Shown: positions 33,596-44,983 of the stretch, in pieces
How positions within the stretch are numbered: the stretch's first letter is position 1
Layout of the letters: every line of letters begins with the position of its first letter
Source: Halisarca cf. caerulea
Taxonomy: Eukaryota > Porifera > Demospongiae > Chondrillida > Halisarcidae
Length of the DNA stretch: 64,000 bases
Assembly (NCBI GenBank): GCA_963170055.1
Contig: CAUJGJ010000040.1
Span: forward strand, 1,863,801 to 1,927,800
Reading direction: 5' to 3'
The notes under the pieces: model-generated
Databases searched by the model: none
Seen by the model: the letters and a program-made list of their open reading frames with translations, nothing else
What the model was told of the DNA's origin: nothing
Program-made: the position numbers and the translations under genes

Positions 33596-33668
33596 CGCCC
33601 GATAAGGGACTCGAACCCTTGACCCTCAGATTAAAAGTCTGATGCTCTACCAACTGAGCTAACCGGGC
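33596..33668 (-). tRNA. tRNA-Lys (anticodon TTT)
   Basis: The 73-nt cloverleaf read on the minus strand has acceptor GCCCGGT paired with ATCGGGC, discriminator G, D arm GCTC/GAGC, anticodon arm TCAGA-CTTTTAA-TCTGA, and T arm AAGGG-TTCGAGT-CCCTT. A and B box sequences are normal (TAGCTCAGTTGG, GGTTCGAGTCC). A T5 run follows within about 10 nt (33584-33588), a usable Pol III terminator. All stems pair (one G-T in the acceptor), so it looks functional rather than a SINE head. Confidence 0.95.
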
Positions 33669-34920
33669 TGCTATTGCTACTTGGAACAAGGGTAAGTTGT
33701 AAACATTTTAGTATACTTAGAAAAGGCTTTTTTATAACCTCCTCTATATTCTGTGATATTGTATGTCTTGAACATGTGAATTTGTACTGATTCTAAAGGT
33801 ACACAGACAGTATAGACAACTTTTCACTAGTATTGGTAGTTGCTCACTCGGCGAATACACAATGGCAACCACTGGGGTAAGTTCTCAAAGCTTTTCCTAC
33901 TAGATTGAATATAACACTCGGATACTTTATCGTGAATGTGTTTCCCCCTTGTCCACACTCTTTATGGCATATGAAATTTAATTCCTACGAGAAATGCATT
34001 CAAACGTTTAAGGGTAAGGCATACAAACTCAACACAACAGCTTAAGCTTTTTTGTGATTTGCATATATACTGAAAAGCATATGTGCAACAAAGATTCATT
34101 TTCCAAGTTAATCCTTCTTCTATGCTATTACCAAAGAGCCCACAAAAAGGGAGGAAGATTTAATAAAAAAATGGTGTTTGTGCTATGTAGCTTAAATGCA
34201 AAATATTCTTACGTCATTGAAAAGCCTAAAATAGCTCTTTCTAAAATGCAGAACTGGTGTGTTATGTCCCAGTCCAGCCTAATGCGTGACGTTATCTGGC
34301 TTCACGCAATGAATTTCATTATAGTTGGCAACACGTGGGGTTATCACCTGCCTATAGTTAGTTTTGTTGATGATGTCATCTGTAAGCGGGACATATACAT
34401 GAGTATACAAGAAAAAAAATTGTTTCTAAAACATGTGACAATACGTGATTAAGCTTGGAAGGGCAGTTCTGTTCGGCAATACAATTTCATTGGAAAAGGC
34501 GGTGGTAGAAATATTGGCTTTTGCCTTTGACACTGTAATATGTTGTTACCAAAGGACCAAACCCTCAGAATCAAATTTTGGGGCAATGTGTGTTGCTCCT
34601 TTCTGTTTTTACCCAACGGCTTGTAGTCGGGAATTCAAACCTTGCGGGTTTTCGGGCAGAAACCTGTGGACATAACATCTGTAGAGTAAAGCATCATCAC
34701 CAAGATTAGATTAAGTAAGTTTAGTAAGTTTTCATTTGAAAGCCGAGATCCTAACCACCGCCTTCGTGCCTTTTGAATGAGTGAAGCCATACAAAACATT
34801 GGTGATGCTATTCAATCAATTGTGTAGGGTTGTCAGTGTTTCCTACAGGCAGTGTTATACAATGCAATTGCAAGTTACAGGGCCCTTATACTAGTATTGC
34901 TATTTCATGTTGACAATGTA
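33669..34920. other. no supported gene; one exon-like start
   Basis: 33862-33876 reads ATGGCAACCACTGGG followed by GTAAGT, a start codon plus five codons and a consensus donor on the plus strand. No downstream exon could be identified, so this is only a hint. A 132-codon frame at 34054-34452 has no recognisable domain and covers MITE-like sequence (GTTATGTCCCAGTCCAGCCTAATG resembles 34930). I do not call it. Confidence 0.3.
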
Positions 34921-35688
34921 CACAGGTGTGTTATGTCCAAATCCAGCAATAAGTGTAACATTATTATGGTTTCGCTCAATGAGTATCATTATAGCGCTAA
35001 CTGCATGGGTTTGTTACGCGCAGATAGCTAGATATTCGTGATGACATCTGTGCAAACTGGACGTATACGCGAGAATACTAGAAAGATGTTTGGACTATTG
35101 TAGAACATGTGACAGCATGTGACTGCAGTCTGAAGAAGAGAGATGTTCAAGTGGAAATATTTCTTTCAAAATTTCGGTGGTAAAAATCTCAACTTGGAGC
35201 AACAGCAATAGTACCTTCGGGTTCCCAATAGTCCAAACCGCGGTGAAAGATTCCTGGAACTTTGTACCTTCTATCATTCGAGTTATGTCCCGTGTTTTGT
35301 GGTTGGAGACCTTGGAAAACGACGGAACACCCTGGACATAACAACCCTTGCTTTGAGCTACCGGGCTCCAGGAATCTTTCAGGGCACTTATGTATCTAAG
35401 GAGTCGTTTGAACCTAATGGCGTGTTCAGAAGCTGAGATTTTTACCACCATGATTTGGCTTCTTTGTCTTTTCGACAGTAGCCAAAGAAATTGCTTGTAG
35501 TGAGACGTTTGACTTGTAGATTGTCTTAAAGAGATCACTAACGTTACATCAATATGTTTGTAACGTAGAATAGTAGGTTCATGCCAACATTACCCATTGC
35601 AGAAAGCAAAAAAATGGTGGTTGATTTTATTGCCTACGAAGCATTGGCCATTTTGTGTTATGTCCAAAATCGGACAAACTCACCTGCG
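34921..35688. mobile_element. 768-bp palindromic MITE with TA target duplication
   Basis: CACAGGTGTGTTATGTCC and CTCACCTGCG ends, TA at 34919-34920 and 35689-35690. The central arms GGTGAAAGATTCCTGGA (35243) and TCCAGGAATCTTTCA are inverted. A partial relative is at 58250-58720. Confidence 0.8.
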
Positions 35689-35983
35689 TATCCAAATGTC
35701 AAAGAATTTCCTAACATGTTATATTTAGCAACACTCATCTTACAGTCAGTGAGTTGACTCTTATAAAAGGACGGTCTTGTTGTTTAGGTTAGTAATTGCA
35801 AACTATCAATCAGTTCCATTGACACGTTACACATTCAATAGTATTGATATTTTGTGCTTATGATGCTGTACTACATGCATAACTGTGTGCCGTACATGGA
35901 ATGCAATCAACAGTATTTCGACTATACTGAAAGTGTACTTCGTGTAAGGTGTCCCTTAAGTTAGTTATGGAAAGTTGGCACCT

Positions 35984-36760
35984 ATAAAGCACACCCACAC
36001 CCAACCTCACAAGCACACCCACACCCAACCTCACAAGCACACCCACTCCCAACCTCACAAGTAAACCCACACCCAACTTCACAAGCACACCACCTCCCAA
36101 CCTCTCAAGCACACCCACTCCCAACCTCTCAAGCACACCCACTCCCAACCTCTCAAGCACACCCACTCCCAACCTCTCAAGCACACCCACTCCCAACCTC
36201 TCAAGCACACCCACTCCCAACCTCTCAAGCTCACTCACACCCAACCTCACAAGCACACCCACTCCCAACCTCTCAAGCACACCCACTCCCAACCTCTCAA
36301 GCACACCCACTCCCAACCTCTCAAACACACCCACTCCCAACCTCTCAAGCTCACTCACACCCAACCTCACAAGCACACCCACTCCCAACCTCACAAGCAC
36401 ACCCACACCCAACCTCACTAGCACACCCCCACCCAACCTCACAAGCACACCCCCACCCAACCTCACAAGCTCACTCACACCCAACCTCACAAGCACACCC
36501 ACTCCCAACCTCTCAAGCACACTCACATCAAACCTTTCAAGCACACCACACCCAACCTCACAAGCACACCCACACCCAATCTCGCAAGCACACCCACACC
36601 CAACCTTACAAGTACACACACACAACCTCACAAGCACACTCACACACAACCTCACAGGCACACTCACACACAACCTTACAAGCACAATCACACATGACCT
36701 CACAAGCACACTCACATCCAACCTCACAAGTACATCCACTTCCAACCACACCCCCTTCCC
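35984..36760. repeat. 24-bp minisatellite, roughly 30 units
   Basis: Unit CCAACCTCTCAAGCACACCC plus ACTC, with CCAACCTCACAAG variants. Because 24 is divisible by three, a 310-codon minus-strand frame (octapeptide VGVLERLG) stays open, but it has no ATG before the repeat and no non-repeat domain. Confidence 0.95.
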
Positions 36761-37919
36761 AATCCATATATAAGCATGAACACTCAACACAATGTGTCAT
36801 CACAAGTTGTATAATCTCTGTCTGTAGCTAAAAATGTTTGCATATTGTGGGCGTAAGAAACTTTTCCACCACCAAATCTGTCATTTTAAATTTTCTAAAC
36901 GACAGATGTGATTTAAAGTTTAAGTACCACATATGGGTGATTTGCATACACAGATGTTGCAGTCGAGAACTATTTGTTCAAAGGTAGTCACATAAAAATT
37001 CCTGCAATTGATGGTTCAAACCTAGATTTATCAAAGGGTACAGTACGAAATGGGTATAAGTCCATTTTTTGCCCATTTCCGTTTCTTCCAATGTTCTTTT
37101 AGGTTGACATGTACTTTGTTGGGTTTTGTCTTTTTGAGACTGTTTATGAGACAGTCTTCATTGATATTCAACCACAAACAATGTCACATACTAACAAAGT
37201 ACATGGGAATTTAACATAAAATTCCAAAAAATTGGAACGTTTTCAAAATGGACTTATACACTTTTTGCACTGGACCCTTACTTTAAATTAAAAAAATATC
37301 AAACATTTTGAGAATCATATAACACAACAGTACCCAGACATACCCCCTTAATAGTGATGGTTGGAGGACTTTACAATCCAGCAAGACGAAAATCTGTAAA
37401 ATGATAGTAACTCACTTAAAATCATTAGAAACAAAGATTGATCAATCGAAATCAAAGATTTTGTATCCAAATCCCCCTGGAGAGAAAATCTAAACAAAAA
37501 CGATGAAACTAATTATAGTATTGAAACTACAACAGTAAAGTAAATTTCCATGTGAGACTATCTTGGAATGATAACGTAATGTCACAAATGATGTCATTTT
37601 AAAATGGCGGCTTTGAACTTGTCTCAAAAGAATTTATATATTTTTTACCTAACATATTTGTTTATTATTTTGGTAAAATAATTTGATAATAAGCATTAAG
37701 ATGTGTAGAAGATTAAAGTGAGTCAAGAATTACAGTTACAATGTATTTGTCACCCCTACCTGGCGGCAGCCATTATTCACATATTCTGAAATCCGCTATA
37801 ATGAGCCTGTGTGTGCAACTGTGGCGGACTTTCACGTAAATAAACCTGACAATCGTTAGTATATAATTACGTAAGATATGTAGATGAATAGTATGAAGCG
37901 CACAAAATGCAAATGGTAT
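36761..37919. other. no gene
   Basis: AT-rich sequence with one small MITE (37054-37259). No frame with coding character, no tRNA and no further element ends recognised. Confidence 0.5.
37054..37259. mobile_element. 206-bp MITE with GTATAAGTCCATTTT ends
   Basis: Perfect 15-bp inverted ends, with inner arms GTACTTTGTT and AACAAAGTAC. Confidence 0.7.
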
Positions 37920-37939
37920 AATAATGAATACTTACAAGA

Positions 37940-38176
37940 TGTATATACATGAAGCAAGTGTAACAATGCAGTTAGTTACACCTTAAAACCTCATGGTCAT
38001 GATCCATTGGTTTCCACTTTGTCAGTGTTGACAGGAAATAAATAAGTTGTGTAATAAGGAATATATCTTAGGCAGTGTTTATGGAGAGAAAACAGAAAGT
38101 GACAACTTGTGAAACAGCAATATACATTAGGGACATTAACAGTAGTAGTGATTTAGTATTAACAGAAAGTGGTAAC
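37940..38176 (+). promoter_or_regulatory. degenerate gene 6 upstream block
   Basis: The TCATGGTCATGATCCATTGG and CAGTGTTGACAGGAAATAAA parts are kept but no TATA..AGTGGGCT element is visible. A 70-bp tandem duplication of the leader and start region lies at 38093-38230. Confidence 0.45.
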
Positions 38177-39136
38177 ATGTGAAACAGCAGTAACATTAGT
38201 GACAGTAACAGCAGCAGGGATTCAGTACTGGCCGTCAGATTTTCTTCTTTAGCCTTGTTGCATTTAGGAGCCATCATCCTCACTGTTGTGAACTTTGTCC
38301 TACTTCTGGCAATAAGAGCTTGTCAAACTATTTCAACTGGAATAAGAGTGGTTCTCTGTAACATTGTCATAGCAAATGAAGTTTTCCTTGTTACTCTAAT
38401 CTTGTATGTTTGGTCTGAGATAGCAATAATCTATGACAAAAAAAAGTATGAAATGTTCTGGAGCGTAATGTATGTTGCCTTGTGCTCCACGGCAGCAGCA
38501 AGACTCCTCTTCATGGCCGTGTATGGAGTTGTGGTTTATGTAAGTGCACGCTTAACTGGCTCGTCTCTGCGAACTGAAAGTGTGGGCACCAGGACATTGA
38601 TTGCTACAAGTGTCATAGCTTGGTTGGTTGCTGTAGTGCCCAACCTCAGTCAATTTCTGACTCTCGTACAGTATGTGACAATCAACACAGGTTCAACTTT
38701 CTGTAAGAACACTGGAGCAGTCTTCTACCTGGACTACTCACTGATCATTTTACCACTCTATGGAGTTTTGTGTGGACTCCTTACCATCCTTTTCCCCATT
38801 CTAACAGCACATTACAGTCAGAAGGTGATTTTAGGAGAAAAGAAGCATTTTCTAAGAAGACTGGTGAAGTTTTCCATCTTCCTTCTGTTGAGTAATGCTG
38901 TAAATTTTGTTGGCATTTATGTTCCGCTGGTGTTCGCCTCATTCTATTTCATAGGATGTGAAGAGCACATCGTCGCACTTAACGTTGGAAGAATAGGAGC
39001 TATGATGTTATCCATCATCATTACACCAGTTGTTATGCTTTCTTTCTTCAAGTGCATAAGAGAGAAATTTAGGGAACGTATTTGTTATTGTCAGCACATT
39101 TTAAAGCAGTTATTTTCTTTCTTGAGGAATACTTAA
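38177..39136 (+). pseudogene. 7TM receptor gene 6, start followed by a stop codon
   Basis: The family start ATG-TGG-AAC reads ATG-TGA-AAC (38177-38185): Trp2 has become a stop. The remaining 318 codons to 39136 are open, in frame and fully family-like (ISTGIRVVLCNIVIANEVFL, STAAARLLFMAVYGVVVYVS, WLVAVVPNLSQF, ILPLYGVLCGLLTILFPILT, KFSIFLLLSNAVNF, RERICYCQHILKQLFSF). The next in-frame ATG is only near TM3. The upstream copy of the 70-bp tandem duplication carries the same TGA plus ATG to TTG. It is either a young pseudogene or uses a non-AUG or spliced upstream start; pseudogene is likelier. Confidence 0.75.
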
Positions 39137-39322
39137 TGTATTCCGCCATTAGTTCTTGATCTTCTCAGATTGATAATTCTCAAGAGATAGTTGTAGAAAT
39201 GTTTCAATTGCATATTATACAGATTTGGTGCTAGATAATCTTACTGTTGAAATCAAGCACTGTTTTTCTTCATGTCTGTTGCTGTAAGAGATCACTGAGT
39301 TACTTTCATTGTTTTACTGAGA

Positions 39323-40295
39323 ATAATATGTGAGCGGCTCTGCGAAAACAGCCCTCTAGCTCTGTTTACATAAAACATGTACCAAGGCAATCATGACTCA
39401 GTGTAAAATAATGTGATTTTTCGTTCATCCTTTAGGCTTCTTGTTATTAGTAATAATAAAAATAATAATAATTTCTTATTTAAACTGGGTGAGCCATTAG
39501 CCAGAAGCTACTATTAAGGCCCCCAGTATCCCACACACTCACTCACACACACTCACACACACACAATTAATCACATTAAATTACATTAAATTACATTAAA
39601 TCAAACTAGAATTAGTTTGGTGGCTGCAGTAGGTCATCTTTTCTTACATTCCCAAGTTGCTGGCAGGGGGGTGCAGGGAAAAAAATGCCAAATGCAAAAG
39701 CACACTGCCCTCTGCTCACTGCTTAACTTCAAGTGCTAACCTACTGAGCCACCAGCACCCCCCAGTAGAATAATCCTTGAAAGCTGAAACAGATATTTAC
39801 CAGTTCAGGTTTTAGAATTAAGACAACTTTTACACTTGGCAGAAGTACGCCATTTTGGTATGCGGGGACTGCGCACAGCTCGCGTTATGAGAGGGAAACC
39901 AACCACAGGTCTTCTATGTTGTTTGACCGATGGTGAAGGATATGCTTTGTTTGAAATTTGGCTGATGACGTTCAAATCATGTAAAGCCTTCGGCAAACAA
40001 ACCGCAGACAAAAATCACCAGAAAATACACCGACATGTTTACACTAATGACATCATAAGTTTAAGGTATACAGAATGCGCTGCTCATACTGCAAGTCTAC
40101 CGTTTTCTATAGAAACTGCAGCAGGTGATGTCTAGGACTTCTTGGTATAACTCATAAACTAAAGCAGCTATCTATAGAGGATGGGCAGCATTGAAATCAG
40201 CAGGATAAGCCCTATCGATTGATACAAGAAAACGCAAACATGTGCACACGAACCTGCAGTAGAGGGCTGTTTTCGCAGAGCCGCTCACATATTAT
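39323..40295. mobile_element. element with perfect 35-bp inverted ends
   Basis: 39323-39357 and 40261-40295 are exact inverts, beginning ATAATATGTGAGCGGCTC. The 0.97-kb interior holds a LINE 3' tail (39455-39530), a CA/CTCA repeat and small frames without recognised domains. The perfection of long ends suggests recent activity or arm conversion. Superfamily unknown. Confidence 0.65.
39455..39530 (-). mobile_element. LINE 3' tail, same family as 32640
   Basis: On the minus strand: GGGGGCCTTAATAGTAGCTT...CTAATGGCTCACCCAGTTTA, AATAAG and then AAT repeats. It matches the 3' end of the LINE at 32640-33590. Confidence 0.5.
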
Positions 40296-40429
40296 GTTTG
40301 TATATATAATTATGGCGTGTATCACCAGCTCCATTTGTCCATCTACATGTAATAGCAATTGTAATCGCATATCAATCAACAACCGAATAAAATTAAAATT
40401 GCTATTGAAGTATAACTGACAAGATATTT

Positions 40430-41132
40430 TATATATTATATATATAAGCATAATATACAAATCCAGTGCAGATCCATCCATGTTTACTATGCAGGATGTT
40501 ACATATGGGGTAGAGTAAGATACAGAACGATTGTCATCTTTGGAATACTCTCTTTTAATCTGACGTGAGCAGACCTCCCGACAATATCCTTTACTGCATC
40601 TGCTGTTATATATAGAGTGTACTCTCATTAATTCCCCACAATTGGTTTTGTGATTGGTTTGGCACATAAACAACTTCAGCCCGGCTATGTACACAAATTT
40701 GAGTACTCGTGAGTTATTCATTCTTGTATCAGCCATGAAAATAATTCTTTCCTCCTCAAGTATCTCAAACTTTGGTATCCTCAAATGTTTCTGGATTTGC
40801 TGATGCGATTTGTGGCATCCCATTTGGCCGTGCACTTTATGACATCTCCTAATGTCCTCTTCACAATGTGGAAGCGCCAATTACTAGAAAAATTTATGGT
40901 CCGCAATTTGTTCCTGCATTGACTTGGCATGAATTTCCTTGATATTGCATATCACCTTCTTTTCTGCAATAGTGAAGTTTGTGCTCATCTTTGACGTTGT
41001 TGTTATTGTGGTAGCCATATCCTGAATTGGCGGATAAAGTGCTAGGTAACACATATAATTAGGGTAAGTTATGTTATATGATCGTGGCAGAGGCAGTTCG
41101 GTGGGTTGGCAGACATATTCAATAGTGAACAA
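40430..41132 (-). pseudogene. decayed cysteine-containing ORF of unknown family
   Basis: One minus-strand frame runs from 41132 to beyond 40430, interrupted only by two adjacent stops (40886-40881). Before them it reads EYVCQPTELPLPRSYNITYP and NYMCYLALYPP; after them ALPHCEEDIRRCHKVHGQMG, TNHKTNCGELMRV and SRCSKGYCREVCSRQIKRE. The spaced cysteines look like a secreted or extracellular domain, but I cannot name it and see no signal peptide. Part of the frame beyond 40300 is the 35-bp inverted end and is not coding. Confidence 0.25.
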
Positions 41133-41201
41133 ATAAATTTATGCATAATATTATGGCAGCAGGTAAACAAGTTTCGAGTACAAAGCAATGGCGAATTATC
41201 A

Positions 41202-41860
41202 CGCAGGTATAACATGTCCCTTTCAGGAAATCGAGGGGCGTTGTGTGGTTTGCAAAGGAATTTGATTTAATGCTAACACGTTTTACTGATGTGCACGCCT
41301 TAGTCACGTGTAAGAATATGAAGTCACCCGAACGATCTGCCTTTTTGTTCTCAAACAGAAGAGAATTGTATCGGATATCGTCTTAGTATGCGCATTGAGT
41401 GTTTTCATAACGTTCTTAAAAATATTCATTCGTGTTGTAAGGAGTATCAATTTCACCGATCGTTAACTTTGGTGGGTGACGTCATCATATCGCGTGACAG
41501 CCTGTGAGAAACGGCAAGAAAGAGACTTCTTTAGTGTCTGAGATTCTTTCCAAAACCCGGTCATCTAAATGCCTGTGTAGAGGAGCCATGTCGCGGGAGT
41601 TAGATCACAATAAGTAAAGCTAATTTTTCACCATGGTAGATTTTGATAGCATGCTCCATTCCCGACATGTCCCCAAGTTTGTGGTTTTACTGTGGATGAA
41701 GAATAACATTTCCTTGGACATCTCAGGAACGGAGAGGAATGGTAAGATCTACCACGGTGAAAATTTAGATATTGTTGTTGGAAAGTTCTTAGCAAAGTAT
41801 GGAAGCTCTAAACGATGGTTTACATGACCAGGTTTTGCACTAACCCTAACCCTAGACATG
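41202..41860. mobile_element. palindromic MITE, relative of 22360-23226, right end lost
   Basis: Starts CGCAGGTATAACATGTCC and follows the 22360 element closely to CATGACCAGGTTTTGCACTAA, then breaks near a TTAA-type MITE fragment. Its left arm is the sequence found inverted upstream of genes 1 and 2. Confidence 0.7.
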
Positions 41861-41876
41861 GCCATTATCACTGTAA

Positions 41877-41990
41877 CCCTTTTGATCCGTCGTTCACTAT
41901 AGTGGATGCGCATGTTCACGTTTGTGCTTACATAATTACCATATGCATTCGTGTTCGTCATCCACTTTAGTGGCTCGTCGTTATTGTGGC
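41877..41990 (-). mobile_element. fragment of the 11244/48134 TTAA MITE
   Basis: CCCTTTTGATCCGTCGTTCA, two palindromes (TCACTATAGTGGATGCG, TCCACTTTAGTGGCTCG) and CGTCGTTATTGTGGC, then the match stops. Same orientation as 48134-48862. Terminal fragment only. Confidence 0.7.
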
Positions 41991-43379
41991 CAGCTACAAG
42001 CTAATTGCAGAATTGCCAGCTAGAGAAAAACGGGTTGTGTCGAAATCTTAAGTCGCAGCATTTCACTAAAGCAACACGAAGGGAGGGAGCAGCAGGTGGA
42101 AAGAAGACAAAAGTGGTTTTGAAACATATGCATACAACTACTATGCCGCCAGTGGAAACTTAGCAGATACTGCAAGGTACCATACCCGCACCTGAAATAA
42201 CAGGATACACTTCCACCCTGCACTCTCTGTACACCGCACAGCAGTAAAACCTTACAGCAAGGTGCCCTGGTACATTGTATTACTATACTTTGTACCGATA
42301 TCTCTGTATTATCTACACAGTATACAGTAAAAACCCATTGACTGCAGAAACTACACAGTAGTGCAGTACACCAGTGGCAAAGGACTGCACCAATCTATGC
42401 AGCAAATGCAACAGAACAGCCTGTACAGTAGTACCTTGTGTGCAACTATACACTGCCCAACAGAAATGGACCATAAAACGGACTGCACCGCAGCCATACC
42501 ACCACCAGGAGAACCCAACAAGTAGCCATGAGAATAACACATATACAGTCAATAGCCGAGCCAACAAACTCCTATAGCTAGCTGGAGCAGACCAGCTAAT
42601 CTATCGTACCAAGCAATTAAAGTGAATGGCAACTACAGCACCAATCAGTGAAAACTATACATGATGTAGCAAACAACCGTGCCAATTGCAAGCCACGACA
42701 ACATGCACGTGTCGGTCTGAGCCACATAGCCAGTAAGCTAGAATGAAAGAGTACCAGGCAACTAACTCGATTCCAGGAAAGCGAGCACCCACCAAAGAGG
42801 CATGCTTAGTAAACAAAATCACCTCAGGTATCCACTGCTGACATGCAGAGACAGAGAACAGGAAAGCCACCTAAGTACGCTGCACAAGTGCAGCCCTCTG
42901 AAACCAAACTACCACCACCAAACGACGAGCACATGATGTTTTCCAAACACAGCTAACCGCACCACATGCTCAGCAAGGCTAAGTAAGTTAGGTAAAGGTA
43001 TAGAAATCTACAATGACCTAATAAGACCCAGGACATAAACGACAAATAACAAACAAAGACCTAATAAGACCCAGGACATAAACGACAAATAACAAACAAA
43101 TGACTGCAAATTATGATAACCTACCTAAGGGCTGCGCAAGGGGGGGGACTTCGGATGGACCCGAGGAGCCTGAGCTGCCTGACTGCTGCTGCAGAGCGCT
43201 AAGCTGGTGTAGGATAGAGGCTTGGGTGGCCTGTTGCTGGTCGAGCTGCGCTTTCATCCCCGAAATGACCGAGACGAGGTCGGCGATAGCAGCGGGGGAC
43301 GGAGAAGTAGCCGGGGTTACTTGTTCAGCCATGGGAGTTTGCTCTTCAAACAGCGGGGAGTTGCTTCAGTGGCGTCAAG
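41991..43379. other. unassigned block with a short Gln/Ser-rich ORF
   Basis: Composition differs from neighbours (CAG/GTA-rich). A 43-bp segment is tandemly doubled at about 43015-43100 (GACCTAATAAGACCCAGGAC...). On the minus strand, from 43332, a 73-codon frame MAEQVTPATSPSPAAIADLV then LDQQQATQASILHQLSALQQ looks like the helical N-terminus of a retrotransposon Gag-like protein, but it is cut off after GRLS and no protease, RT or LTR pair is seen. Assignment is tentative. Confidence 0.3.
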
Positions 43380-43880
43380 TGTTCCTCTTCTTTCCCCTCC
43401 AGGATGCATGTCTTGTCCACTAGAAGAAGTCTCCATGCTAATGTGTCTTGAGGTATCCGCGGACACTAGTGAAGTCTCTATCCTAATTTCGGAACAAACT
43501 TGGTCGCCCCACTGCAGGAAGTACCAGTCTCACTCCCAAACATTAAGAAATGATTGAGAGGATTCCTGGCCACCCTCCCAACAGCAGAACTCCCAAATCT
43601 GCACCTCCAAGAGGACAGAAATCTTCTGCTGATGTCAACATTTGGTGAGCACTCAGTCTTGTCTGTACGGGAGGGGCACGGCCTCGACCCTCCGTAGAGG
43701 AAACATTCTGGCGTCTTCCCGAGAACAGACGGTGACCCAGTGACAACACCTCATGTTCTAATGACTTCAGCTAAGGGTGAGAAAGAAATAAAGAAGCAAA
43801 ATAACAAGAAGATACAAAATGAATAAGTGCACATCCCACAAACTTCGAGAAAAGTGCACTGAATTATCAACATATGGTAT
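43380..43880 (-). repeat. dispersed duplication, copy 1, with conserved frame
   Basis: Matches 47540-48030 in direct orientation. On the minus strand a frame at 43543-43749 (LGHRLFSGRRQNVSS, RGRAPPVQTRLSAHQM, AEDFCPLGGADLGVLL) is open in both copies with many matching residues, suggesting an exon rather than noise. Family not recognised. Confidence 0.5.
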
Positions 43881-44983
43881 TTTAACTATAAAACCAAAAC
43901 AGCAGTCTGTGTTAGAAATAATGGTCAGCATTCAGACATTTTCCAACCACTTTGGCATTTTGTCTGACCCAGAAAAGTTTGAGTCAGACATTTGGCTGAG
44001 AACTACCAAATGCTCATTTGATATACACACACATTTATCTTACCAAGTTGCTTGTATGCCCAAAAATATGTCCGAGAAAAATTGAAGTTGTCTGACGCAA
44101 AAAGTTAATGCTAGGACATTTGCCCATCCACCACTTGCTCCTTATTTCTAACACTGAGCAGTTACTAATCTGTTTATCATGGTTGCACTCGCCAAACAGC
44201 GACAACAAGGTTAACTACATTATGCTTGCATTTTCGTCTGCCATCATGTGCTGAATGAATTTTAGCGCTTTTGCATTATTGTGTTATCTGGCTTCATTCT
44301 CTACTTCGTCTTGGTCTTCAGTGGGATTTTACCTAGATTGTGCCTAAAATGTTCCCTTTGCTATCCTTTAGGCTTTGTTTACTAAAATTGGTAAATTAGC
44401 AAAGTGATAGCTTAAGTCCTAAGAATGCAGATAATATCTGACGTATACAATTCTGGGGAAAGATCACTTCCAGACAAGTCTAAGACGTTGTGTTTGCAAA
44501 GTTTTACTGGAGCTGCAAACCTTAGGACCTTATGTGATATCTCTTTCCCTTCGTGAAGATTGGGCATCTTGGAAAAAGTGAAAAAAATTAGATATTATCT
44601 GTAAATAGCATGAGTCGTACAACTGGAGCAAATCGTTGATACTTATGGATTAATTTGAATCCAAATAATATATTATTATAACAAATTCTTGTTTCAATAG
44701 ACTTTCACAATGACAGAATATAATTTCAGAAAGACAATATAGGGTGGGTTAAATTGATTCTATGCAGCAAAAATAAGATTCAAACATACCAAACAGTGGA
44801 TTCTAGACATCCTGAGAAACACTCCTTCCGTAGACGTATCCAAGGCGTTGATGAAGGGTCCACAGCGATGATGGAGGCATGGAGGGGACGTCACAGAGGG
44901 TTTCTGGGTGGCCACCGACCTATCCAGGGCAAAAGCAGACGTAATAGCTTAACATAAGAGCTGGTAGGTATGAAATGACTGTA
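43881..44983. other. duplicated block continuing, possible exons
   Basis: 44185-44230 and 44760-44860 match parts of 47180-47520. At 44775-44880 the minus strand has an open stretch (DTSTEGVFLRMSRIHCL) directly followed by a GTATGT donor-like sequence; the homologous place in the second copy (about 47390-47430) also has GTATGT. No full gene can be assembled. Confidence 0.3.

Noticed and set aside
34054..34452. 132-codon plus-strand ORF
   Set aside because: No domain, compositionally noisy, and it overlaps MITE-like sequence.
35858..36790. 310-codon minus-strand frame of VGVLERLG octapeptides
   Set aside because: It is the 24-bp minisatellite read in one frame, with no ATG start and no non-repeat domain.
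42000..43379. LTR retrotransposon
   Set aside because: Only a Gag-like N-terminal fragment; no LTR pair, primer-binding site, protease or reverse transcriptase found.
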